Origin: Formosa algae
GTDB taxonomy: Bacteria > Bacteroidota > Bacteroidia > Flavobacteriales > Flavobacteriaceae
Reading direction: 5' to 3'
Length of the DNA: 64,000 bases
NCBI RefSeq assembly: GCF_001439665.1
Contig: NZ_LMAK01000011.1
Coordinates: 124,001-188,000 of the forward strand
The translations under genes were made by a program, and so were the position numbers. Of this stretch, positions 54,205 through 63,545 are shown piece after piece (the first letter of the stretch is position 1; each line of letters begins with the position of its first letter). The notes below the pieces were generated by a model. That model was not told where the DNA came from, ran no database searches, and saw only the letters and a list, made by a program, of their open reading frames with translations.

Positions 54205-55425
54205 ATGAAAAAAACTACGAACTTATTGCTTGCGGTTCTAATGATTTTTGCTTTTACAGAAACAAGTCACGCCCAATTATGGAAAAAACTGAAACAAAAA
54301 GCAGAAGATGCTATTGTAAAAGAGGTTGATAAAACAATTAATGGTGATACACCTTCTGAGGATGAAGATGATGGAAACGTAGAACAAAGTGACACTGAAC
54401 AAGAAACTACAGTTGAAAATGATAGTAATGAAAACACGAGTATGGATAGCCCTGAAGTTTGGAGAAACTTTCGCTATGTCCCTGGTGAAGATGTAATATT
54501 TTACGACGACTTAAGCTCTGAGCAAATTGGTGAATTTCCATCGCGTTGGGACTTAGTTAAAGGTGGTGCCGAAGTGGTAAAAATTAATGGTGAAAAGGCC
54601 ATAATATTAGTTGCCGAAAATTCTAATATCATTACACCACTATTTAACTCTGAAGAGTATTTGGGTGAAGAATTCACTATTGAATACGATATTATGATCC
54701 CAAATCTTGAAGAAGAACAAATTTGGTACATGAGACATGATTTACATTTTACTGATAATTTTAGGGTACATGATGCCGAAATTGAAATAAAAAAAGCAGC
54801 AAGAATAGAAGGTTGGGCAGCTAGTACCAATTTTAAAATGGAAAGTATTTCTATAGGGACTCAAAGTGCGTGGCACCACATTTCGATATCTTATTATAAA
54901 GGAAAATTTAAAATGTATTACGATTCTAAGCGTGTATCTAATATTCCTAAATTTGATCTTAAACCTAGCATACTTGCTATTGGTTTAATGTGTTACTCTA
55001 AGAACAAAACCCAACACCCTTATTTAGCCGTAAAAAACATTAGAATTGCACATGGTGGCGGAGAAATGTACAATAGAATTGTTGCAGATGGAGAATATGT
55101 AACAAATGGAATTATTTTTGATAGTGGTAAATCTACAATAAAAGGGAGCTCTCAAGGAATTATCAATCAAATAGTGAATATTTTACAAGAAAATACAGAT
55201 TGGGAATTTGATATTATTGGACATACAGATAGCGATGGTACAGATGCCAGTAACTTAACCTTATCTAAAAACAGAGCCAATGCGGTTAAAGAAGCAATTG
55301 TAAGTCAAGGTATCGCTGCAGATAGATTAAATGTTATTGGTAAAGGAGAATCTCAGCCTTTAAATACTAATAGAACTCCAGAAGAAAAAGCTAATAATAG
55401 ACGTGTAGCTTTTGTCAAAAAATAA
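54205..55425 (+). CDS. OmpA-domain protein with LamG-like domain
   Basis: 406 residues. Signal peptide ends at SHAQ (about 24); a short basic helix and a highly acidic, Glu/Asp/Thr/Ser linker (about 45-85) follow. A jelly-roll/LamG-like domain (about 95-280; DVIFYDDLSSEQIGEFPSRW, SAWHHISISYYKGKFKMYYD) precedes a C-terminal OmpA domain (about 295-406; DIIGHTDSDGTDASN, LSKNRANAVKEAI). It probably binds glycan or protein while held to peptidoglycan. Alone between the carboxylase and a strong terminator. Confidence 0.85.
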   Translation: MKKTTNLLLAVLMIFAFTETSHAQLWKKLKQKAEDAIVKEVDKTINGDTPSEDEDDGNVEQSDTEQETTVENDSNENTSMDSPEVWRNFRYVPGEDVIFYDDLSSEQIGEFPSRWDLVKGGAEVVKINGEKAIILVAENSNIITPLFNSEEYLGEEFTIEYDIMIPNLEEEQIWYMRHDLHFTDNFRVHDAEIEIKKAARIEGWAASTNFKMESISIGTQSAWHHISISYYKGKFKMYYDSKRVSNIPKFDLKPSILAIGLMCYSKNKTQHPYLAVKNIRIAHGGGEMYNRIVADGEYVTNGIIFDSGKSTIKGSSQGIINQIVNILQENTDWEFDIIGHTDSDGTDASNLTLSKNRANAVKEAIVSQGIAADRLNVIGKGESQPLNTNRTPEEKANNRRVAFVKK

Positions 55426-55446
55426 GCAGAACAACAACGCATTAAA

Positions 55447-55489
55447 AAAGCCGCTAATTCACACATAACGTTTGTGAATTAGCGGCTTT
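55447..55489. terminator. Bidirectional terminator before menE
   Basis: 17-bp stem AAAGCCGCTAATTCACA (55447-55463) / TGTGAATTAGCGGCTTT (55473-55489), the longest stem of its kind here, between convergent genes. Confidence 0.88.
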
Positions 55490-55509
55490 AACTTTTATAA
55501 AATAATAGC

Positions 55510-56589
55510 TTATTTAAGTAATTCTAATGTTTTTTTACGTTGTATTTTTCTGTTAGGAGTTTCAATAAATTTCTTTACAAAAAGAATGTCTTTAGGAATT
55601 TCGTTCTTTTTAAGATCTTTAAATATAATTGGATCAATGGTTTTCTCTTCACCTTCAATCACTAAAACTAAGCGTTCTCCAAGCTTTTCATCTGCTTGTC
55701 CAGCCACAAAGAAGCGTTCAGAGATTCCGCCTGTTAAATGCTTTTCAATTTGTTCAGCAAATAACTTTAAACCTCCAGAGTTAATCACATTATCAATTCT
55801 ACCAATTAATTTAAATTCATTTTCAGAATGCATCACTGCAACATCATTAGTTTCTAAAGCACCATCAAATAAATAATCGGCTTCTAGCACTAAACAATCT
55901 TGTGCATTAGTAGAGACCTTTACATTAGGCATGGCTTTATAAAAATCTGATTTATTAGGACCATTTAAAGCTCTATAAGCAATATGGCTTACCGTTTCTG
56001 TCATTCCATATGTTGAGTAACATTGGGTGTCTATATCTTGAATATCTTCCAATAATTGATGAGGCGATGCTGCTCCACCAATAATTAAAGCCTTAAAATG
56101 TTGTAGTTTTGAAAGTGAATTCTGGGCTTGCAACGGAATCATCGCAGCGAAATCATACGTTTTATCTAAATCAAAAACCGGAGTTATTTTGGGCGGCACA
56201 ACATCTAATTCTAAACCTAAAATCATAGCACGAACCAACATCATTCGTCCTGCAATAAAATTAAATGGTAAACAATGTAACAAACTATCTCCTGGACGTA
56301 AATTAAACGCATTACCTGTCGCGATAGCAGAATTTACCATGGCTTGTTTCTTTATCTTAATCTTTTTAGGTATACCAATAGATCCTGAAGTTTGCACTTC
56401 TACATAATCATTATTATCTAACCAAGCCTGTAAAAAATCGCCTAACGTCTTTTGGTGAGGTTCCCCTTCTTTAATGAAACAATAAGCAACTTCCCCTAAA
56501 GATTCAGAATCGTAATAACGTCCGTTTAGTTTAAATTTTAGATGAATTTTATCATATGTTGGTATCTTGGTCTTTACTTCTGTTATCAT
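55510..56589 (-). CDS. menE: o-Succinylbenzoate-CoA ligase
   Basis: 359 residues, AMP-forming acyl-CoA synthetase shortened at the N-terminus as usual in Bacteroidota. Motifs: QTSGSIGIPKKIKIKK (P-loop A3), CYSTYGMTETVSHIAY (A5), ELIGRIDNVINSGGLKLF-type (KLIGRIDNVINSGGLK, A8) and RKIQRKKTLELL (A10 Lys). It makes OSB-CoA in menaquinone synthesis. Assignment as menE rests on the neighbouring menC, menA, menB and menD. Confidence 0.9.
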   Translation of the reverse strand: MITEVKTKIPTYDKIHLKFKLNGRYYDSESLGEVAYCFIKEGEPHQKTLGDFLQAWLDNNDYVEVQTSGSIGIPKKIKIKKQAMVNSAIATGNAFNLRPGDSLLHCLPFNFIAGRMMLVRAMILGLELDVVPPKITPVFDLDKTYDFAAMIPLQAQNSLSKLQHFKALIIGGAASPHQLLEDIQDIDTQCYSTYGMTETVSHIAYRALNGPNKSDFYKAMPNVKVSTNAQDCLVLEADYLFDGALETNDVAVMHSENEFKLIGRIDNVINSGGLKLFAEQIEKHLTGGISERFFVAGQADEKLGERLVLVIEGEEKTIDPIIFKDLKKNEIPKDILFVKKFIETPNRKIQRKKTLELLK

Positions 56590-56632
56590 GATAAATAGTA
56601 TTATATAGTAAATTAATTATTGTTTTTAAATT

Positions 56633-57610
56633 TTATTTTTGGTCTTCTTTAAAGACACCTTCAAGAACAGGTTCTGGAATGGGCATATTAACTTGTCCTG
56701 TTAATTTCGCTTTCCAATCTGTCCATTTGTATTTCTTTGAAAAGATAAAAAGTAAAATTGGAAAAACGACAAACACGGGAAGAAAAATTTCTATAAAACT
56801 TGCTTTTCCGGGTTCTGAAATATCTTTAAAAACCGAATAGGTTTGAAGCGCACTCCAATCTGATGTCACCAATAAAGCGGTGAAGAAATTATTAGCGGCA
56901 TGAAACCCTAAAGATAATTCCATCCCATCGTCCATTAAAGTCAGTATCCCTAAAAACAGACCTGTTCCAATATAATATACCATTATGGTATAGCCCAACT
57001 GTTCTACCTCAGGATTTGCTATGTGCAAACCTCCAAAAATTAAAGATGTAAGTATTAAAGGTAATAATCTCGTTTTAGAAATAACTCCTATCCCCTGCAT
57101 TAAATAACCTCTAAACATATATTCTTCAAAACTAGTTTGAATAGGAATTAATATGATGGCAATGACTAAAAGAATTAGGAAATTATTCAATTGAAAATTA
57201 ATAATATAATTTTCTGGAGACATGTTGTAATCGATAATAATGAATAGAGAGGAAATACATCCCCAAAGTAAAAACGAAAACCCAACACGCTTCCAATCTA
57301 TTGATTTTCGTGTAGTTGTAAAAGTAATTAATGGTAATTTATGAATGAGTTTTACCGCTAGAAACAAACACAATAGACCGCCTAAAAATGGCAACATGAT
57401 AAATATTAAATTCAAATTAGAATCGAATAAGCCCATGACATAATTGGTGTCTTGCATTCTTGTTAAATCAACAGCTCCTTGCAGTGTTTTTAGGCTAATA
57501 GCAATAATGTGTGGCAAAGAAAACACCATAACCCCCACCAAGGCTAGTATAACTCCAATTATATATCTCCACCAATCTGTTAATCCTTTATATGCTTGAC
57601 TTATATACAT
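56633..57610 (-). CDS. CPBP family intramembrane protease
   Basis: 325 residues, about eight helices. CPBP/Rce1-like motifs: TSFEEYMFRGYLMQ (catalytic Glu pair and Arg), SLIFGGLHIANPE (His) and LSLGFHAANNF (His, Asn). Cleavage target unknown. It lies inside the menaquinone cluster between menC (7 bases) and menE (43 bases), all on the minus strand, so it is probably co-transcribed. Confidence 0.9.
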   Translation of the reverse strand: MYISQAYKGLTDWWRYIIGVILALVGVMVFSLPHIIAISLKTLQGAVDLTRMQDTNYVMGLFDSNLNLIFIMLPFLGGLLCLFLAVKLIHKLPLITFTTTRKSIDWKRVGFSFLLWGCISSLFIIIDYNMSPENYIINFQLNNFLILLVIAIILIPIQTSFEEYMFRGYLMQGIGVISKTRLLPLILTSLIFGGLHIANPEVEQLGYTIMVYYIGTGLFLGILTLMDDGMELSLGFHAANNFFTALLVTSDWSALQTYSVFKDISEPGKASFIEIFLPVFVVFPILLFIFSKKYKWTDWKAKLTGQVNMPIPEPVLEGVFKEDQK

Positions 57611-57617
57611 GTTTTAT

Positions 57618-58655
57618 TTATAAATTATAATTCCAATTGGTGTTAATATCATATTGTAAAATTCCATTTTTCACTTCTAAAGGCGAATCAAAATTGTTAG
57701 TAAAAAGCCCTCCAGTACCTAATCCTTGCGGCAATGTGCTTTGTAATGTATATGTATACTGGGCAATAGCATTTAAACCTATATTACTTTCTAAAGCACT
57801 CGTTATCCACCAGCCAATATTTTGATGTGTTGCTAATGAAATCCAAGAATCACTGCCTTGAAATCCACCTACTAAACTGGGTTTTAATATGATGTATTGC
57901 GGATTAATTTGTTCTAAAAGTGCTTTTTTATCTTCGTCTTTAAAAACACCTATTAACTCTTCGTCTAAAGCTATTGGTAAAGGCGTAACCTCGCATAAAC
58001 CCGACATTGCTTCTATTTGACCAGCTTTAATAGGTTGTTCTATAGAATGTAAATCGAAATCTGATAATACTTTTAATTTTTCTAAAGCTTCATCTGGATG
58101 AAATGCACCATTGGCATCGACACGTAATTCTATTTCTGAAGCAGAGAATTCATTCCTAATCGATTTTAATAAGTCTACTTCTGTCTGAAAATCTATAGCT
58201 CCAATTTTCATTTTAATACAATTAAAACCGCCTTTAAGCTTATCTTTTATTTGAGCTTTCATGAAGCTTTCACTTCCCATCCAAATCAATCCATTTATAG
58301 GAATGGCTTCTTCTCCTGAAGTAAATTTTGAGGGAAATAAAGTAAATGGTGTTACTCCTGCCAAGGATTTAAATGCCATTTCTAATCCGAATTGGATACT
58401 AGGAAATGCAATCAATTCTTTTAATAACACCTCTAAGCCCAAGTTTATATTATGGCAAGCCCATTGTAGTTTCTCTTCGTAATCTGGTCTATCATCTATA
58501 GACAAGCCTCTGAACACGCCTGTTTCTCCAATGCCTTTCTTTCCATCTACTTCTAAATGAATAAACCAAGTTTCTTTGGTAGTAAGTACTCCTCTAGAGG
58601 TTCCGCTAGGGTTTTTAAATTCTAAAATGTACTTGTGATAAGTTGCTACAATCAT
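57618..58655 (-). CDS. menC: o-Succinylbenzoate synthase
   Basis: 345 residues, enolase-superfamily enzyme dehydrating SHCHC to OSB. Catalytic and metal residues: KMKIG (Lys), LRVDANGAF (Asp), SIEQPI (Glu), IALDEELIG (Asp), YIILKPSLVGG (Lys). I start at ATG 58655 (MIVATYHKYILEF); a TTG at 58673 lies upstream of the -7 box at 58661-58668 and so cannot be used by that promoter. Confidence 0.93.
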   Translation of the reverse strand: MIVATYHKYILEFKNPSGTSRGVLTTKETWFIHLEVDGKKGIGETGVFRGLSIDDRPDYEEKLQWACHNINLGLEVLLKELIAFPSIQFGLEMAFKSLAGVTPFTLFPSKFTSGEEAIPINGLIWMGSESFMKAQIKDKLKGGFNCIKMKIGAIDFQTEVDLLKSIRNEFSASEIELRVDANGAFHPDEALEKLKVLSDFDLHSIEQPIKAGQIEAMSGLCEVTPLPIALDEELIGVFKDEDKKALLEQINPQYIILKPSLVGGFQGSDSWISLATHQNIGWWITSALESNIGLNAIAQYTYTLQSTLPQGLGTGGLFTNNFDSPLEVKNGILQYDINTNWNYNL

Positions 58656-58660
58656 AAGAT

Positions 58661-58668
58661 CAAAAATA
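58661..58668 (-). promoter_or_regulatory. -7 box (TATTTTTG) for menC
   Basis: TAnnTTTG on the minus strand, ending five bases before the menC ATG, implying a very short or absent leader. It fixes the menC start at 58655. Confidence 0.5.
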
Positions 58669-58719
58669 CTCAATTATTTTTTCAAATCGGGTAACCAAAG
58701 CGTGTGAAAAACTCATAAA

Positions 58720-58759
58720 AAAGCCTTAAAATATACTTAACTATATAATTTAAGGCTTT
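58720..58759. terminator. Terminator between UPF0173 gene and menC
   Basis: 11-bp stem AAAGCCTTAAA (58720-58730) / TTTAAGGCTTT (58749-58759) with an 18-base loop. Four A lie before it, giving U on the minus strand after the hydrolase gene. Confidence 0.75.
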
Positions 58760-58778
58760 ACGGTATATGGTTTAAAAC

Positions 58779-59456
58779 TTAAAGTTCTATACTTTCTCCT
58801 ATATCAAGTAGCATGAGATCTTTGTCTTTATCGAAAAACTTGCGTTTTGCTTCTTCATGATCTATTTCAATATATCCAAACGTATCGAAATGATAACCCA
58901 TAACTTTATCGCAACCTACAAAATCGCTAGCAATAATAGCATCGTCTACATTCATTGTAAAATTATCTCCAATAGGAAAAATGGCTAAATCTAATTTGGT
59001 TTGCATCGGAATTAACTTCATATCAAAAGTTAAAGCAGTATCTCCGGCTATATAAATATTTTTACGTTCGCCTTCTATAACAAAACCACCAGGATTACCT
59101 CCATAAGAACCATCTGCAAAACTTGACGAATGAATTGCATTGACGTATTTAACGGTACCAAATTCAAAATCCCATTTTCCACCGTGATTCATCGGGTGAC
59201 CTTCAAAACCTTTGTTTGCGTAGTAGGTAACAATTTCTGCATTCGATACAATTACAGCGTTAGTACGCTTGGCAATGGCCTCTACATCTGCAACGTGATC
59301 TTCATGTGCATGTGTTAATAAAATATAATCTGCATTAAGTGTTTCAATGTTAATGTGAGATGCTTTTTCGTTAGGCGAAATAAACGGATCTACCAAAATT
59401 GATATATCATTTACTTCTATTCCTAAACTTGCATGTCCGTAAAATGTAATTTTCAT
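58779..59456 (-). CDS. UPF0173-type MBL-fold metal-dependent hydrolase
   Basis: 225 residues, short metallo-beta-lactamase fold with intact HxHxDH (THAHEDHV), H in NAIHSSSF, D in IAGDTALTFDM and the final HFDTFG. It opens with MKITFYGHASLGIE, standard for UPF0173. Function unknown. It sits between menA and menC with terminators on both sides, so it is a separate unit inside the cluster. Confidence 0.92.
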   Translation of the reverse strand: MKITFYGHASLGIEVNDISILVDPFISPNEKASHINIETLNADYILLTHAHEDHVADVEAIAKRTNAVIVSNAEIVTYYANKGFEGHPMNHGGKWDFEFGTVKYVNAIHSSSFADGSYGGNPGGFVIEGERKNIYIAGDTALTFDMKLIPMQTKLDLAIFPIGDNFTMNVDDAIIASDFVGCDKVMGYHFDTFGYIEIDHEEAKRKFFDKDKDLMLLDIGESIEL

Positions 59457-59488
59457 ATGTCAATAATTTCTAAATTAATTTACAAAAA

Positions 59489-59522
59489 AAACTCAGACAG
59501 ATTAAATAATATGTCTGAGTTT
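59489..59522 (-). terminator. Terminator of the menB-menA operon
   Basis: 11-bp stem AAACTCAGACA (59489-59499) / TGTCTGAGTTT (59512-59522). On the minus strand it is followed by a run of seven or more T, about 140 bases past the menA stop. Confidence 0.85.
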
Positions 59523-59661
59523 CTCAGTCCCCAAAAATAAAGCTAATTTAAGCTTACTATTGATAAAATATCAACTTATATAAAGATACAAAATATTATA
59601 ATGCACATATCTTATAAGTTTTCAACTTAACTATATTTAACAGTATATGGAGGTGTTTTTT

Positions 59662-60564
59662 TTATATAATAAAACCTAATCCTAACAATACCGAAAGAAA
59701 AAAAGTACTCAGTGCTAGTTTCTTTAATTCTGGATCTAAATCTCTTGGCACATCATTTTTGTACACTGTTATTAGATGTTTTATTAGCGGAATATATACG
59801 ATTACAAAAATTAAATTTTTAGGTGATGTATAATATATTATAGCAAAAATTGCTGTAATTAACATAGCGCCTCCAACCAAAGCATAATGATAATGTTTAG
59901 CTTTTTCTGCGCCTAGTTTTACAACAAGTGTATTTTTATTAGATTTAGCATCCGATAAAATATCCCGCATATTATTTAAGTTCAAGACTCCAGAACTTAA
60001 CATTCCAATAGCGATTGCTGGTAAAAATGTAATATAATCTATTTGCTTGACAAACAACACATAAGACCCTATAACACTGACTAATCCAAAAAACAAAAAT
60101 ACAAATATATCACCTAAACCTCTATAACCATAGGCAGAATTTCCAACGGTATATTTTATCGCTGCGACTACACAAGCCACTCCCAAAACAAGGAAAAAAA
60201 TAGACATTAAAAAATTTTCTGCTCCGAAAGACACCCCAATTAAAGAAATCGCAAACACCAGAGTAATTAGAACATTTATCTTAATTGCCAAAAGCATTTG
60301 TGAGGCAGTAATATCACCACTTTGTAAAGCTCGCATAGGCCCAATACGATCTGCGTTATCGGTTCCTTTTACACCATCTCCATAATCGTTTGCCAGATTA
60401 GATAGAATTTGTAAACTCAGTGTAGTCAGGATTGCCAAAGCAAAAATTAGCCCATTAAAAAATCCATCGTAAGCAGCTAAACATCCACCCACAATAATAC
60501 CTGAAATAGATAACGGCAAGGTTCTTAAACGCATGGCCGAAATCCATTTTGAAAAATTACTCAT
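59662..60564 (-). CDS. menA: 1,4-dihydroxy-2-naphthoate polyprenyltransferase
   Basis: 300 residues, UbiA-superfamily membrane prenyltransferase with eight to nine helices. The two Asp-rich motifs are NLANDYGDGVKGTDNADR and LNNMRDILSDAKSNKNTL. It attaches the isoprenoid tail to DHNA, giving demethylmenaquinone. Ten bases after menB. Confidence 0.93.
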   Translation of the reverse strand: MSNFSKWISAMRLRTLPLSISGIIVGGCLAAYDGFFNGLIFALAILTTLSLQILSNLANDYGDGVKGTDNADRIGPMRALQSGDITASQMLLAIKINVLITLVFAISLIGVSFGAENFLMSIFFLVLGVACVVAAIKYTVGNSAYGYRGLGDIFVFLFFGLVSVIGSYVLFVKQIDYITFLPAIAIGMLSSGVLNLNNMRDILSDAKSNKNTLVVKLGAEKAKHYHYALVGGAMLITAIFAIIYYTSPKNLIFVIVYIPLIKHLITVYKNDVPRDLDPELKKLALSTFFLSVLLGLGFII

Positions 60565-60573
60565 ATGTATCTA

Positions 60574-61413
60574 TTATGGAATCCATTTTTTCTCGAAGTT
60601 AGGCGCACGTTTTTCTAAAAATGCATTTCTACCTTCTTTAGCCTCATCTGTCATATAAGCTAAACGCGTCACTTCACCCGCAAATACTTGTTGTCCAACC
60701 ATACCATCATCTGTTAAATTCATAGCGAATTTCAACATTTTGATAGATGTAGGCGACTTTGCTAAAATTTCTTGTGCCCATTCGTAAGCCGTTGCTTCTA
60801 ATTCTGCATGTGGAATAACAGCGTTTACCATACCCATTTCGTAAGCTTCTTGAGCGTTATAATTACGTCCTAAAAAGAAAATTTCTCTTGCTTTTTTCTG
60901 TCCCACCATTTTAGCTAAATAGGCAGAACCATAACCAGCATCAAAACTGGTAACATCGGCATCGGTTTGTTTAAAAATAGCGTGTTCTTTACTCGCTAAC
61001 GTTAAATCACAAATCACGTGTAACGAATGTCCGCCACCAACAGCCCAACCAGGAACCACAGCAATAACCACTTTAGGCATAAAGCGAATTAATCGTTGTA
61101 CTTCTAATATATTTAAACGGTGATAACCATCTTCTCCAACATAGCCTTGTTTTCCTCTAGCGTTCTGATCGCCACCACTGCAAAACGAATAGACACCATC
61201 TTTAGACGATGGGCCTTCTGCCGATAATAATACGACTCCAATGTTTACATCTTCATTAGCATCGTAGAATGCTTCATATAATTCACTCGTCGTTTTTGGT
61301 CTAAACGCATTTCTAATATCTGGTCTGTTAAATGCTATACGAGCAACACCATTACATTTTTTATAAGTAATGTCTTCGTATTCTTTGACAGTTACCCAAT
61401 TTGCTTGTTCCAT
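60574..61413 (-). CDS. menB: 1,4-dihydroxy-2-naphthoyl-CoA synthase
   Basis: 279 residues, crotonase fold. MenB signatures: FCSGGDQNARG, VPGWAVGGGHSLH and QTDADVTSFDAGYGSAYLA (catalytic Asp). Closes the second ring in menaquinone synthesis. I chose ATG 61413 (MEQANWVTVKEYEDI) over a TTG at 61431, because that TTG overlaps the -7 box at 61429-61436. Confidence 0.95.
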   Translation of the reverse strand: MEQANWVTVKEYEDITYKKCNGVARIAFNRPDIRNAFRPKTTSELYEAFYDANEDVNIGVVLLSAEGPSSKDGVYSFCSGGDQNARGKQGYVGEDGYHRLNILEVQRLIRFMPKVVIAVVPGWAVGGGHSLHVICDLTLASKEHAIFKQTDADVTSFDAGYGSAYLAKMVGQKKAREIFFLGRNYNAQEAYEMGMVNAVIPHAELEATAYEWAQEILAKSPTSIKMLKFAMNLTDDGMVGQQVFAGEVTRLAYMTDEAKEGRNAFLEKRAPNFEKKWIP

Positions 61414-61428
61414 TTTTCTTATTTTAGC

Positions 61429-61436
61429 CAAAAATA
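61429..61436 (-). promoter_or_regulatory. -7 box (TATTTTTG) for menBA
   Basis: TAnnTTTG on the minus strand, 15 bases before the menB ATG. Confidence 0.55.
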
Positions 61437-61465
61437 AATCATTTTAAATAAACCCATACTTCATA

Positions 61466-62581
61466 ATGAAAAAATATAGTATTTTCTTATTACTCGTTGC
61501 ATTTACGTCTGTATCGTTTGCTCAGGCTTACAAATTTGAAACCAAAATAGATTTAGGTGCTTTAGATGTTTTAAGTCAAGGTAATACCGGAACTTGTTGG
61601 AGTTTCTCAACCTCTTCATTTTTAGAAAGTGAAATTTTAAGAACAACAAGTAAGCATATAGATTTGTCTGAAATGTATAATGTAAGACAAACCTACCCTT
61701 TAAAATCGTGGAACTATGTGATGCGTCAAGGTAAAGCACAATTTAGTGAAGGTGGATTAGCACATGACGTTATAAACAGTATGGAAGCTTACGGATTAGT
61801 CCCAAATGAAGCTTATACAGGTTTATTAAAACGCGAAACTAAACATGATCACTCTGAAATTGTAGACGAATTAAAAACCATTTTAGATGCTTATATTAAA
61901 AATCCGAAAACATATGATGGTGATTGGAAAGCTGACGTTTCTAAAGTATTAGACAAAGAATTAGGAGAGGTAAAAACAAACTTTACTTACGAAGGCGTGT
62001 CGTATACACCACAATCTTTTCTTGCCATGACAGGATTAAAAGCGAGCAATTATGTAACCATTACATCTTTTACACACCAACCTTACAATACATCCTTTAT
62101 TTTAGACATTCCTGATAATTTTTCTAATGGACGTTTTTATAATGTTGAATTAGATGATTTAGTAGATATTACGAATGATGCACTAAAAAAAGGATTTACT
62201 GTTGAATTAGATTGCGATGTTAGTGAAAAAACATTCTCTTCTAAATACGGGGTTGCTGTAATGCCAAAAGATGAAAAAGATTACGATGCTGCTTTAAAAT
62301 CAATTGAAAAAGAATTAAAAGTAACTCCAGAATACCGCCAAAAAGAATTTGAAAACTTTGACACTACAGACGATCACTTAATGCATATTGTAGGTTTGGT
62401 TGAAGACCAAAAAGGAAATTCTTATTATAAAGTAAAAAACTCTTGGGGAGGAAATTCAGACAAAGTATCTAACGATGGATATATCTACATGAGTGAAGCC
62501 TATTTTAAGCTTAAAACCATTTCTATCATGGTGCACAAAGATGCCTTATCTAGATCTATAAAAAAGGATTTGAGTCTATAA
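61466..62581 (+). CDS. Exported C1 family cysteine peptidase (bleomycin hydrolase-like)
   Basis: 371 residues with a signal peptide (MKKYSIFLLLVAFTSVSFAQ). Papain-fold active site: QGNTGTCWSFST (C44), DDHLMHIVGL (His) and VKNSWGG (Asn). Insertions are of the PepC/bleomycin-hydrolase type. Being exported it likely trims peptides in the periplasm or outside. Lies on the opposite strand within the men cluster. Confidence 0.9.
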   Translation: MKKYSIFLLLVAFTSVSFAQAYKFETKIDLGALDVLSQGNTGTCWSFSTSSFLESEILRTTSKHIDLSEMYNVRQTYPLKSWNYVMRQGKAQFSEGGLAHDVINSMEAYGLVPNEAYTGLLKRETKHDHSEIVDELKTILDAYIKNPKTYDGDWKADVSKVLDKELGEVKTNFTYEGVSYTPQSFLAMTGLKASNYVTITSFTHQPYNTSFILDIPDNFSNGRFYNVELDDLVDITNDALKKGFTVELDCDVSEKTFSSKYGVAVMPKDEKDYDAALKSIEKELKVTPEYRQKEFENFDTTDDHLMHIVGLVEDQKGNSYYKVKNSWGGNSDKVSNDGYIYMSEAYFKLKTISIMVHKDALSRSIKKDLSL

Positions 62582-62600
62582 TTTAAGACTTAAATCCATA

Positions 62601-62634
62601 AAAAAGCCTCAAACTATATAGTTTGAGGCTTTTT
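62601..62634. terminator. Bidirectional terminator
   Basis: 15-bp stem AAAAAGCCTCAAACT (62601-62615) / AGTTTGAGGCTTTTT (62620-62634), loop ATAT, between the C1 peptidase and the convergent S1-domain gene. Confidence 0.9.
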
Positions 62635-62654
62635 TATTTTATGTATTGTAATAT

Positions 62655-63485
62655 CTAAACAAGATAAATACCATCGTCTTTAATTTCGATTAAGCGCTTT
62701 TTATAAAGTGTTCCAACAGCTTTTTTAAAGTTCTTCTTACTCATTTGTAACGTCTCTTTAATAGCTTCAGGAGCAGATTTATCGGTTAAATTAAGGTAAC
62801 CACTATTATCTTCTAATTCTTTCATAATTAAATCGGCATTAGGCTCAATACTTCTATACCCAATTTTCCCCAACATAATATCTAACTTATTATCTGGGCG
62901 CACTTTTTTAACTATACCTTTAAGTCTATCGCCAACACTTAAATCTTGGAAAATATCGTCTTTAAAAATAAGTCCTGTGTGTACTTTATTAACGATAACA
63001 TTCATTCCAATGTCTGAAGGATGTGACACAATTAAGTCAACTTCATCAAAAGGAGCAACAGTTAATTCTTTATTGCTTAAGAAATGATTGGTTTTACTTG
63101 ATGCCACCAAACGATTACTGACCTCATCCTCGTAACAATACACTAAATACCAGCCACCTTTTTTCATTTTAAAAGCTTGTTCTTTAAACGGGCAAAATAA
63201 TTCTTTTACTAATCCCCAGTCTAAGAAAGCTCCATAATCGTTAGTTTGATTACATCGTAATAAGGCAAAATCACCTTTTTTAATATAAGGTTTATCGGTA
63301 GTCGCAATAATGCGTTCTTCATTATCTAAATACACAAAAACTTCAATATCGTCCCCTATCTCAAAAGATTCAGGAACATAACGGTTTGGTAATAAAACGT
63401 CGTTATTCTCGTCGTCTCCTAAAAACAATCCCGGTTCGGTATCGCGTAAAATGGTTAATGTGTTGTATTCTCCTAATTGTATCAT
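62655..63485 (-). CDS. CvfB-like S1-domain RNA-binding protein
   Basis: 276 residues: three S1-like domains (about 1-65, 66-140, 145-215; LLRCNQTNDYGAFLDWGL, VGDRLKGIVKKVRPDNKLDI) and a C-terminal winged helix (about 225-276; MSKKNFKKAVGTLYKKRLIEI). CvfB homologues bind RNA and affect virulence-gene expression in Staphylococcus. It lies 60 bases downstream of menD on the same strand, a common flavobacterial arrangement. Confidence 0.9.
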   Translation of the reverse strand: MIQLGEYNTLTILRDTEPGLFLGDDENNDVLLPNRYVPESFEIGDDIEVFVYLDNEERIIATTDKPYIKKGDFALLRCNQTNDYGAFLDWGLVKELFCPFKEQAFKMKKGGWYLVYCYEDEVSNRLVASSKTNHFLSNKELTVAPFDEVDLIVSHPSDIGMNVIVNKVHTGLIFKDDIFQDLSVGDRLKGIVKKVRPDNKLDIMLGKIGYRSIEPNADLIMKELEDNSGYLNLTDKSAPEAIKETLQMSKKNFKKAVGTLYKKRLIEIKDDGIYLV

Positions 63486-63545
63486 GCCGCAAAGGTAATA
63501 ATATTAGTTGTTGTATTTACTAAAAGTTAAAGTTGCCGATTGCAA

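Noticed and set aside
58656-58673. TTG start for menC at 58673
   Set aside because: Upstream of the -7 box; ATG 58655 matches family length and the promoter.
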